A stretch of DNA of 64,000 bases, from NCBI GenBank assembly GCA_026075535.2, contig AP026542.1, positions 1 to 64,000 of the forward strand, in the 5' to 3' direction. Source of the DNA: Tricholoma matsutake. Its lineage: Eukaryota > Basidiomycota > Agaricomycetes > Agaricales > Tricholomataceae. The notes beneath the pieces were generated by a model. That model saw only the letters and a program-made list of their open reading frames with translations, searched no databases and had not been told where the DNA came from. Shown piece after piece: positions 55,811 to 64,000 of this stretch. The number at the start of each line of letters is the position of its first letter. The first letter of the stretch is position 1. A program made the position numbers and the translations under genes.

Positions 55811-56880
55811 TTAGGAAGATCTCACGGACGATCTCCCAAAATGCGGGTGTGGAACTGGTCCTAGTCGTAGTGGCGAGATCTTGGCATCATCCCACCGTTT
55901 CCTAACCTTCCTCACCCTCGACCAAGCCACACGCAATCCACTCATCACAACTTCCTGTTTCACCTTCTCGAACCCATCCTCCTCTTCCTCCGCCCGTTCC
56001 ATCCCAAGACCAACGTCGTTCTAGATGCACTCAAATTCGAGAACGTAGGCGACGTAGGTATTAATTGTAAGCTAAACTGCCTGCTAGCAACTGTATGAGC
56101 GGACACACCGGGCATTGTAGGGGATGGTAAGGCTTGAACACTCTCCCCATTCCGTCGCCGATGGATCTAGTAAACGCCTCAGCTGCGATCGGAACAAGCG
56201 GCCAAGTCTCTTCGTAACCCTCGCCGCCACGACTGCCGAAGCTGGAACGGGAGGCTTGGTGGATGGCAAGTCCGCCACGACGTCGAACATCCAATTTCTG
56301 AGTGTAAGAGGGTCAAGAGCGGGACGTGCAAGGGACAGATGTTTCATATTGTCGAAAATCGGTTCCCCTTCGGCGTCGGCATCAGCGTTGAGAAGAGCAT
56401 GAACTTTCTCCTCGGGGGTGGGATCTTGAGGTGATGGGTCGAGGGAGCTCTGCTCCGGGAGGACCCAGTTCTTCCCAAATCGTACCAAAACCCCTGTTCG
56501 ACAACCGTCCCGTCCTTGAGCGGGTATACGAAGTCCTAGGGTTTGATATAGGAAAGATCGCGTGTGATAACAATGGTTGTCTCGTTAGAAAAAAAGAAAA
56601 GGTAGATAAAGATATGTTGAACGAAATGAAAGCTGACCAAGGACCAGTACGATTAGATTCCTCCAGCTAGCCCTCGCAATAGCCAACCGCTGCTTCTGCC
56701 CACCACTCAATGCAACACCTGCCGCACGTCCTCCCCGAAGTATCATCTCGTACCCATCTGACAGGTCCCTCACGAACTCATGGAATAACGCTGCCCTACA
56801 CGCCTCTTCGACCATCTCCTCCATTGCACCCTCTACATGCAACGTAACATTCTCCATAGTGCTCTCCAACGCCACGTCCT
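55811..56880 (-). pseudogene. ABC transporter (STE6-like) NBD1 and linker relic
   Basis: From 56880 down: VEEACRAALFHEFVRDLSDG, then the signature VALSGGQKQRLAIARA (about 56660-56705). The Walker B and D-loop part is replaced by unrelated sequence. The H-loop block follows as TTIVITRDLSYIKP, TGA or shift, DGTVVEQGF (about 56580-56490). A linker ORF (56488-56084) and a charged block EEEEDGFEKVKQEVVMSG (56002-55811) continue. This is the layout of the first nucleotide-binding domain and linker of fungal a-factor-type exporters. Walker A is absent. A TTAGGG-like repeat lies at the upstream break (56882). Confidence 0.65.
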
Positions 56881-56881
56881 C

Positions 56882-56892
56882 TAGGGTTAGGG
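56882..56892. repeat. Interstitial telomere-like repeat 2
   Basis: TAGGGTTAGGG on the plus strand (CCCTAACCCTA on the minus strand), exactly where recognisable ABC-transporter sequence begins. Confidence 0.6.
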
Positions 56893-56951
56893 GTTATGAG
56901 TCCGAGCTCTAGGATTCCCTATTGGTCCTTCACAAACCCTATGTTTGGAGG

Positions 56952-57663
56952 TTAAAGGATGGGTATGTTAAATCCTTGAGTGATAGCAGGAGGACGGCGT
57001 AGCAAAGGATGTTTCGCCGTACCTTGCTTGCCCACGAGGTTATTGATTGTATTGAGAAGATCCCCGCATCGCAGGTTTTACAACAGTAATTAGTATTACA
57101 AACAATACAGACCGCACGGGAATCAATCAATACATACTCGTAATGTGGTCATCCTGTCGATACATGTCATCAGAAAAGGCAAACAGAATATGTGAAACAA
57201 CACACCATGCCAGCCTGTAAACTCCGCTCACGATCGCCAATCACTTGAAAGAAAGGGTGGAATTAATTACAAAATAAGAAATAAGGAGATAGACGCACTA
57301 GCATGAGCCGTTAGCGCAATAATGGGGGTTGGCGAGAATCATCGATGCATTTCGTATGACTGGATAAGCTCCGTCGCCTCCATACCGCCCATGAACGGCA
57401 TTGAAACATCTTTCTGAGAGAAAGTACATCGTCAGTAGTAGCACGAAAATGAAGTGAAAAATAAACAAATATAAAACGGCTTGCTCTGCGTAACTCTGCC
57501 CTTGAATGCGGCGACAGCTAAACTCCCGTTCTCCGAAATCTCCACCCTATGGCCATACTTCTCCAGGATCTTGACGGTAAGCTTCTGGTTAACCTCTGCG
57601 ATTACGTCATTGGGACTGACGGTATTAGATTCTAGCGCCGAGATGAGCGCTGACGACAAGTCT
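56952..57663 (-). pseudogene. Hybrid histidine kinase receiver-domain relic
   Basis: Minus-strand exons: VNQKLTVKILEKYGHRVEIS with ENGSLAVAAFKGRV (57610-57480), an intron ending TCTCAG, KDVSMPFMGGMEATELIQSY (about 57400-57340) with the phospho-acceptor Asp, PIIALTAHAS, an intron, IGDRERSLQAGM (about 57225), an intron, DDHIT, then LRCGDLLNTINNLVGKQG and a tail ending FNIPIL. These are the blocks of a REC domain at the C-terminus of a group III-type (Nik1/OS-1-like) hybrid kinase. The acidic-pocket start (usually EDN) reads IAEVNQKL, one stop occurs after EMHR, the last acceptor AG is missing and the last junction is out of frame. The kinase itself is absent. Confidence 0.65.
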
Positions 57664-57922
57664 TGAGATACAGGGGTCTTAATTTGAGAGCTTCACCCTT
57701 CTTCTTAGACTCGTATGAGTCAGAGCGAGCGTCGATATACATCGACGCTTGCTCATGTACTAGGGATCGGTCACCGGTCTACCTTCTTCTCTCCGCCAAT
57801 CTTGGAGCACCTATTGTTCAGATGACGTATGCTTAGAGAGACTCCAGGGAAGGAGACATTAGAAATGGCCGCTCATAGAAAACCAAGTACAGTACTAAAG
57901 TCAAGATGACGTTGGTAAACAG

Positions 57923-58997
57923 ATGTCAATAACGCGTTCTACGCTTAGATTTCTCCGTCAACGCGTGTGTACTGGTTTTCCGGATGCACGTCCTTCTTCT
58001 ACTGATAATACGTGGCTGCTTAAATTCCAAATAGTCATGGCTGGTCACACATCCTCTGCTGGATCTCCATCGATGTCCTCATCTTCTGTTAACCCGGACT
58101 TGCTTTCTCCACCTACCAACAGCAACAGTGCCATTCCGCCATCCACATTTTGCTCAACATCCTCACCAAACCGACAAACCAACCCACCCCAAAAGGTGTC
58201 CAATCCAACCAGTACTCCGATATCGAACAAGACTTCTGGAAGTTATACGTATGCCTCTGAAATACATGATGGGGACTCTGCCAACTATCGTCTCGCTCTG
58301 GAAACAAGCGGTCAGTTCTTGGGCGCGATGCCGCCAACACAATTTTTGGACAAATTCCTTCCGATATCTCAAGATACCACAAAGCGCCCAAACTGCGAAG
58401 GGGCTTTCGGGGGTGTTGAGAGTGCAGGGAAAGAGGTTGATATGTACGCACCATTCGTAAGCATGGCCCTTGTTTCTGCATCTTCTATGCCTCACTAACA
58501 TTCAGTAGATCGCTGCAGTGGCACCATTCGCCCCCAAATTGAAGTTCATCGATACACACGCCAATCCAGATACCCAGCGCGACAAACTTGCGCCTGATAT
58601 CAGCATCTATCCCATTAATGATCAACCGCAAGGAGATGCCAAGACCGATTTCTCGAAAATGGAGCTCTTTGTCGAATTCAAGAAAGCGGATACATCTGAT
58701 CCATTCCGTGACCCAAAGGATCCGCTGCATCCAGTAGCTGGCGACTTTCGTTTCGAAAATGACTCGGACGATGCCCAGCTTGTTCGTGGCCAACTGGCCT
58801 CTTATGCTGCTGCTCACGGGGGGTGTCAGTTTCGCGTTCACATTTTCTCTGTTCTTGTGTGCGGAACGTATGCGAGGTTCATTCGTTGGGATCGTGATGG
58901 CGCGACCGTTACCCAGGGCTTCAACTATATTGAAAATCCTCACTTCCTCGCTGATTTCTTTCAGCGTTACGATCATCTTGATCGTCTCCAGCCCTAA
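57923..58997 (+). pseudogene. FunK1-type protein, N-terminal domain only
   Basis: Exon 1 from 57923 (or the ATG at 58037) to 58456, an intron 58457-58508 (GTAAGC...TTCAGTAG), exon 2 to 58997. After a Ser/Pro-rich leader come FLGAMPPTQFLDKFLPI, EVDMYAPF joined to IAAVAPFAPKLKFIDTHANP, DISIYPIND, KMELFVEFKKADTSDPFRDP, RGQLASYAAAHGGCQFRVHI and ARFIRWDRDGATVTQGFNYI. This is the conserved region that precedes the kinase in fungal-type protein kinases (FunK1). The kinase domain never comes: the stop TAA (58995-58997) lies inside CCCTAACCCTAA. The frame is otherwise clean, so a short protein could be made. Confidence 0.75.
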
Positions 58998-59003
58998 CCC
59001 TAA
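58992..59003. repeat. Interstitial telomere-like repeat 3
   Basis: CCCTAACCCTAA at the truncation point of the FunK1-type gene; it supplies the stop codon. Confidence 0.7.
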
Positions 59004-59388
59004 GAAATGTGTAACATCTTGTTGGGATAGTCAATCCTAGTGCATTACGTTAGTGCATCACAGGTGCAACACTAGTGCATGACATATAAAATAGAACACA
59101 ATGTATTTATAGATCACAACATATGTACATTGTAGTATAGGAGAATACAAGACATTCTACCTTGCTCTGAACACCCATTATAAAATCCCTATGAACTTCT
59201 ACTCCACACCATAATCCCAATAGGTTATGGGCCCTGGCCTTTTTCATATTTAAATAACTTGTTCTGGACTTGGACACAATATGTAAGATCAACTCAATAA
59301 CCCAGAAGAGCATGATGGGGGTGCACCCTCAGCCCCTATTTGAGCTAGTAGGGTATACACCTCTAATGCTGCTTGACAATGGCAACAA
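59004..59388. other. Possible 5' LTR and leader of copia element
   Basis: TGTTGGGATAGTCAATCC at 59020 looks like an LTR start and lies 370 bp upstream of the gag ATG (59389). It has a TATAAAAT-like box near 59084. I could not find the LTR end, a primer-binding site or a second copy in the window, so this is tentative. Confidence 0.35.
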
Positions 59389-60039
59389 GCTGCAACTCAA
59401 CCAACAATTGAATTGATTCAGACAAAAGAATATTCAAATGTGAATAGAATCACTAAACACAATAAGTTAATGGACAAGAATTGGCACAAATGGAAGGAGA
59501 GAATGAAAAGGGTATTTATCAATTGTGATATAACTGGATATACTCCTGGCAGTGTGAAATGACCAGATGAAACCAAAGATCCCCTTAATGCAAATAACTG
59601 GGACAAAAACAACTCTTGGGCACAACAAGTAATCATGCATAACATCACCTCCTCTCAAATGAATCACGTCGGATCAAAAACATCAGCTGAAGAAATGTAT
59701 TCAGAGCTTACAGTCACTCACAAGAACAAGGCACATCAAACAGTAAATCATATACAGTGCCTGTTATACAAGACCAAGATGCTAGATATGGATAATCTCC
59801 CAAAGCACCTTGACACACTTAAATCATATTGTGACCACATCAATAAATTTCCCAACACTGAATTCCATGTCTTGGACACACACTTCAAAGCAATTATTTC
59901 GGTGTCTTTACCTTTGTCTTGGCAGACTTACATTGAACCCTATAATGAGAATGCCAATGATCCCAATGATCTGGATCCCAAAAGGAGAATGTCCTCAGAT
60001 TTCTTTATTGGCTTATAATGGGAGGAATATAAAATTTGT

Positions 60040-61052
60040 TAAGGAGTGACATGGGTATGGGTAAACCCATGATAATGTGGTCATGGGTATGCTCATGTAT
60101 GGGTATGGGTTCTGGATTGCCATACCTGGGCAACACCATACCCTTTTCCATGGTGTTATGGGTATGTCTGGGTATGCCAGTACCAGGATTTTGGTCAGGT
60201 GAGTGATCGTCTGACCTTGTTGATTCACTCATGAGTCATGACACTTACTAGTTTTAAACTACAAGATGTTTCATGACCACCACCACCACCACCACCATAA
60301 CACCCCCAACCACTGCCATGAGCAACTTCTTGTGGGGTGGAAATGGGGACTGAGGATGACTAGCTCAATGGCTGCATCACAATGGATATGGGCCCAAACA
60401 ATGTCTAGCATTGTTTGGGCCCTAGGTATTCTTTTATATCTTTCAATCTTCTTACTTGCTAACTAATCTATTTGATTTTTAGGCTCTAATAGCAAGACAT
60501 AACCGTCGACAGCACCCCACCACCACCACTGCTGCAAGCCTCTGCTCAAAGTGTGGATAACAACAGGGATGGAACCAGCAACATGTTGGATGACTGGTAC
60601 TGCACGAGCAGCACCCCCAACTGCCAGCATGAGCAACTGCTTGTGGGGTGGAAACAGGGTGCAATGAGAAGGGGGATGACAACAATGATGATGGCCACCA
60701 CCACTGACAACACCACCATAGCACCCCCAACCGCTGCCATGAGCAACTGCTCATGGGGTGGAAATGGGGTGCAACAAGGCTGGGGATGATGAGAAGGCAC
60801 CCCCTTTCTCACTGCAAACGTGAGCAGGTGGGGGGGGGGGGGGGGGGTTTGTTATGTTCTCAGTGACAACAGGCCCCCCCTCACTCAAACACAAGAGGGG
60901 GGCATTCTTATTATGTATATATATTAGTATAGTGTAAATATATTATTAAAATATGTAGTTGGGTCGAAACCTGTGGTAAACACCACACACCCCTACCCAT
61001 ACGGGTATGGGTCCAAAAAAATATACCCATGGGTTACCCATGTCACACCCTA
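60040..61052. mobile_element. hAT-like non-autonomous element (locus D)
   Basis: 1013 bp with ends TAAGGAGTGACATGGGTA (left) and inverted TAGGGTGTGACATGGGTA (right), 16 of 18 identical. The exact 8-bp duplication AAATTTGT lies at 60032-60039 and 61053-61060. The subterminal regions are crowded with GGGTATG/CATACCC repeats on both strands, as hAT transposase binding sites often are. There is no transposase. The interior is module D. Confidence 0.92.
60260..60850 (+). repeat. Composite GC-rich module, copy D
   Basis: Hairpin GGGCCCAAACAATG/CATTGTTTGGGCCC (60390-60422, perfect 14-bp arms), then an intron-like segment 60426-60482 (57 nt; GTATTC donor, TTGCTAACTAATC branch region, TTTTTAG), then sequence with palindromes including CATGAGCA/TGCTCATG (about 60738-60755), each followed by GGGGTGG. 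A run of 18 G ends it (60830-60847). No coding capacity is supported. Confidence 0.75.
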
Positions 61053-61453
61053 AAATTTGTATGATGCACTCTCATAAGAAGTATTCTAATGGCTCTAGCA
61101 CAAACCTGGTTACTACCCAGAAGAATAGCAGAACTAATAAAACTTTGGAAGAGCACATCACGGATCATAAATCCTCCAACAAACCTTATTGTGAACATTG
61201 TAAATGCCCAGGACATTGGACAAGCAAATGTCACAAATATGCCGGTAACAAACGTCAGAACTGTGGAATAATAGGACATAAAGAAGGAGATTCTTGGAGG
61301 AAAAAGAAGGGAAAGAATAAGCAAAAAGAGGGATCAAAGAAAGGTACCAAAGATTCAAATGTGGGGGAGGAATTGATTGCATTTCCAGTAAATAAAGAAC
61401 TTTACAATTTGGACACATATGAAGCCTGTAACCTTGATGGAAATGATGAGTGA

Positions 61454-63795
61454 TTGATCTGGTATGACTGGTTAGCTGATTCAGCAACAACTTTGCATGT
61501 TACACATCAGAGGGAAGCTTTTATTGCATACACACCTGTGGAAAAATGTTCTGTAACAGGTGTAGGTGGTAAAGAAGCAAAAATTGAGGGCTGCAGAACT
61601 GTTGAGTTAATTTTGACATGTAATGGTCACAATTCTATTTTGCACTTGGAGGATATACTGTATGTACCTGGAACATGGAATAATTTGATTTCATTGGGGT
61701 GATGGGATGCAGCTGGGGGAAGATATACAGGTGGAAAGGGAAAAATCATCTTTATCACTAAGGAAGGGAAGAAAATAGCACAAGGGAACAAGGTTAACAA
61801 CCACTTATACAAGATGGAATTAACTGTATGTGACTGACACCTGATGCTTACAATAGAAGCTGCCAATCACTGATTATTCATCAATAATGATGTGGCACCC
61901 AATTAGGAAACTTGACACAGGACGTTGGGGATTCTGGCCTACAGAAATTATTGGATAGGAATTGGGTTGATGGATAAGCACAGTCCTAAACCAGACTGTA
62001 TTGCATGTACTGAGGCAAAGCAACACATAGAACCCTTTCCTAAAATATCCATGTCACAAACTGAACCCAGAGAATTGACACATATTGACTTATGGGGAAA
62101 TATTTGATCAAATCTATAAATGGAAATCAATATTACTTGTTATGTATGGACAACACAAAATGCTACATAACCATCCAGTGTTTGAAGGAAAAATCAGACT
62201 CACCACAAGTGGTAATAAATTATTTGGCACATCTAATAACTCAAGGTCAAAAACTGAAGGGGATCCAAATTGATTGCAGAAAAGAATTTGTAAATGAGAA
62301 GTTGGAGAAATGGTGTAATGAATGCAGTATAGAAGTAAGACTAACTGCACCATACTCACCTTCACAGACTGGCATTGCAGAGCAGATGAATAGAACTCTT
62401 GTTGAACTATCATGCACCATGATAACTGCCAACCAACTTCCTGAATTTCTTTGGGAATATGCAGTTTTACATGCTGCTTACCTTCATAACCAATCATTTA
62501 TGAAACATCTCCCAAAATCAACACCTTACAAAGGATGGCATAAAATAAAACCCAACATATCACATTTATGGGAATTTGGAAGCCACATATGGATATTACT
62601 ACAAGGTCAGAAGAAACCCTGATGCTACCAAAATCAAAGTGCCAAGTATACTTTGGCTACAATGATGGTGCTGGGGCAGTAAAATATTACAATGCAGAAA
62701 CTCGCAAAGTACTTACTTCCCACAACTTCCAGAATATTACACCTACAGAACAACCAACTCCCAACCATATTGAGATTACACCCAATTTACCATGTGAGGG
62801 GGAGTCTGCAGGTAGCATGCTGCCAAAGGGTGTAACAGATTCTGATGATACAACTCAGAACCTTGCACCCAGGAAGCAAAAAGGGAATGAAACACAGGAA
62901 GATATAAATATTGATGAACCGTGGAAGACACATGGAATTTGGACTGATTATAGGCACCTTCACAATCCTTTTGCATATGAGGAAGAAGACAATCTCTTAT
63001 CAGAATAAGAAGTCTACACAATTGTTGCTGGAGACAAACTTACAAGTCTCAAAGATGCAAAGAACTCCCCAGATTGGCCTGAATGGCAAAAGGCCATGAA
63101 AACTGAATTATATTTATTGTTGGAGAAGGGTACTTAGGAACTCATTCAGAAACCTCATGACGCAGTAGCAATCAAAAATAAATGGATCTTTGTCATGAAG
63201 CGCAATAAAGAAGGGGAAGTAGTGAGGTATCGAGCAAGACTAGTGGCGAAGGGATATGCACAACAACCCAGATTTGATTATAGGGAAACATTTCACTGCT
63301 TGTCAGGATGGATACATTATGCACAATACTAGCACTTGTACCTGAAAAGGGACTCAAGTTACAACAAATGTATGTAAAGGGCAGATATTTAAGTGGCACT
63401 TTGCAAGAGGCAATATATATGCAACAGCCTGAAGGATGTGAAGATGGAATGGGTCAAGTATGCAGGTTACACTTTATGGTTTAAAACAGGCAGGCCAAGA
63501 GTGGAATAATGAACTTGATGCCAAACTCAAAGTTCATGGCTATGCACACTTACTTTCTGATCCATGCGCATATTTATGACATGATGGTGATGACTTCAGA
63601 ATAATGGCTATCTGGGTGTATGACTCACTACTTTTTGCTTCATCTGATAAAATGATGGATCATATGAAGGAGACACTATGCTCAGAATGGGAAGTAACAG
63701 ATCTTGGAGAGCCAAGTAAAATTGTTGGCAGTGGAGTTACACAAACCAAGAACACAATAAGTATATCTCAACAGAGATATGTTGAAAAAATCAGC
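61454..63795 (+). pseudogene. copia pol (PR-IN-RT)
   Basis: Protease block WLADSATTLHVTHQREAF (DSATT where DSGAT is usual). Pre-integrase: KHSPKPDCIACTEAKQHIEP. A one-base shift near 62090 leads to the integrase core: YYLLCMDNTKCYITI, IDCRKEFVN and GIAEQMNRTLVEL, with D-D-E still present. RT: KNKWIFVMKRNKEGEVVRYR and ARLVAKGYAQQPRFDYRETF, a shift, TLYGLKQAGQEWNNELDAKL, and IWVYDSLLFAS where the family has V-D-D, so the first catalytic Asp is Tyr. Stops at about 61700, 62620, 63006, 63136 and 63578. The copy is dead. Confidence 0.85.
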
Positions 63796-64000
63796 TTTGG
63801 TGACAACAGTCTCCTCATCGCTCTGAGAGGAAGGGACGACAATCAGAGCCTCCCAAAAGACCAGTGAAACTCCATGTGCAGTTTGGGGGACAATAGTCTC
63901 CTTGTTGTTCTGAGTGGAAGGTGCAACCATTGGAGCCTCCCCAAGAGGTTTGGTAGCAATGGGGGTTGCAAAGTTCCTCGCCTTTGAAGCTGCTGGCTGG
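63796..64000 (-). repeat. About 86-bp tandem repeat at window end
   Basis: Two copies of a unit with ACAACAGTCTCCTC and GAGCCTCCC landmarks (from about 63800 and 63886). On the minus strand both are open and encode a repeated peptide: APSTQNNKETIVPQ, then VPSSQSDEETVVTK. This is probably the edge of a different repetitive gene or element that continues beyond the window. Confidence 0.6.

Larger units (their letters stand above)
59389..61453 (+). pseudogene. copia gag with zinc knuckle
   Basis: Begins MATSCNSTNN; after early stops and a one-base shift the frame reads RITKHNKLMDKNWHKWKERM (about 59444-59505), then VFINCDITGYTPGSVK, TGA and PDETKDP, continuing to 60018 (TAA). Removing the hAT-like insert and one AAATTTGT joins EEYKIC to MMHSHKKYSN in frame. 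The C-terminus has CEHCKCPGHWTSKC (C-x2-C-x4-H-x4-C, about 61189-61230) and a second half-knuckle NCGIIGH. Confidence 0.8.
59389..63795 (+). mobile_element. Ty1/copia retrotransposon, decayed
   Basis: Order gag (zinc knuckle), protease, integrase, reverse transcriptase on the plus strand, which defines copia. Split in gag by a 1013-bp hAT-like element (60040-61052). Frameshifts and stops are spread through it. It breaks off in the RT/RNase H connection at about 63795, where a different tandem repeat begins, so RNase H and the 3' LTR are absent. Confidence 0.9.

Noticed and set aside
58113..58976. Minus-strand ORFs of 112-163 residues
   Set aside because: They are antisense to the FunK1-type exons, which show clear family motifs and a phase-keeping intron.
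59020..59290. Definite copia 5' LTR
   Set aside because: A TGTTGGG start is visible, but no matching end, primer-binding site or second LTR lies in the window, so it is noted only as possible.
60479..60812. Cys/Ser-rich ORFs in the hAT-like element
   Set aside because: They are shadows of the palindrome repeats of module D and differ in frame from the equivalent ORFs in modules B and C.
1..64000. tRNA, rRNA, riboswitch or CRISPR features
   Set aside because: No stretch with the expected conserved boxes was recognised by eye; a covariance-model scan would be needed to exclude a tRNA.

Overview
The window looks like a repeat-rich, probably heterochromatic or subtelomere-like segment of a filamentous basidiomycete (Agaricomycetes) nuclear genome. 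The pointers are short GT-AG introns of about 45-80 nt with TACTAAC-type branch points, a Zn2Cys6 regulator, F-box/LRR paralogs, Crinkler-kinase genes, a FunK1-type N-terminal domain, a chromodomain Ty3/gypsy element, and Tnp2 (CACTA) and Helitron proteins typical of that class. The order cannot be settled from the sequence. No bacterial or organellar features, rRNA, tRNA or CRISPR array were seen.

Layout: 0-3 kb, the 3' part of a Zn2Cys6 factor (+) and an intact F-box/LRR-like gene (-). 3.2-6.3 kb, a fold-back repeat, a TIR-bounded GC-rich element and a broken F-box paralog. 6.3-13.6 kb, T-rich sequence with minisatellites and fragments of intron-rich genes, including duplicated exons with SUMO-interaction-like motifs. 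13.7-21.2 kb, a decayed Helitron (DUF6570-like N-terminus, Rep remnant without the HUH motif, Pif1-type helicase, USP-like C-terminus) split by a solo LTR. 21.2-26.9 kb, gene relics, including ABC-transporter (STE6-like) nucleotide-binding domains, and a 299-bp hAT-type MITE. 26.9-32.2 kb, a minus-strand chromovirus with its 3' LTR and a foreign solo LTR in its integrase. 32.7-36.5 kb, a plus-strand gypsy element with intact frame but many premature TGA codons. 36.6-44.0 kb, a probable CACTA composite: Tnp2 transposase (-) plus a cargo gene relic (+) and a GC-rich repeat array. 44.2-46.5 kb, an HNH-nuclease fragment and a proline/histidine-rich hypothetical protein. 47.2-49.8 kb, a TA-flanked TIR element whose left arm is invaded by a Tc1/mariner-like element. 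49.8-52.5 kb, three Crinklers (relic, CRN-kinase, N-terminus only). 52.6-59.0 kb, small hypothetical ORFs, an ABC relic, a hybrid histidine-kinase receiver relic and a truncated FunK1 protein. 59.0-63.8 kb, a Ty1/copia element split by a 1-kb hAT-like element.

Three insertions can be dated relative to their hosts exactly, because removing the insert plus one target-site copy restores the host protein frame: the solo LTR in the Helitron, the 698-bp LTR in the chromovirus integrase, and the hAT-like element in the copia gag.

The most unusual structure is a composite non-coding module seen at four loci (about 3.7-4.5, 39.0-40.4, 48.7-49.5 and 60.3-60.8 kb). It consists of a GGGCCC-type hairpin, a short intron with a strong branch point, and GC-rich sequence with a recurring palindrome around GAGCAACTGCTC. 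Each copy sits inside a different kind of TIR element. A second theme is that premature stops in both gypsy elements are almost all TGA at expected arginine (CGA) codons, with matching G-to-A changes at CpG in the reverse transcriptase and integrase active sites, as expected from methylation-linked CpG decay.
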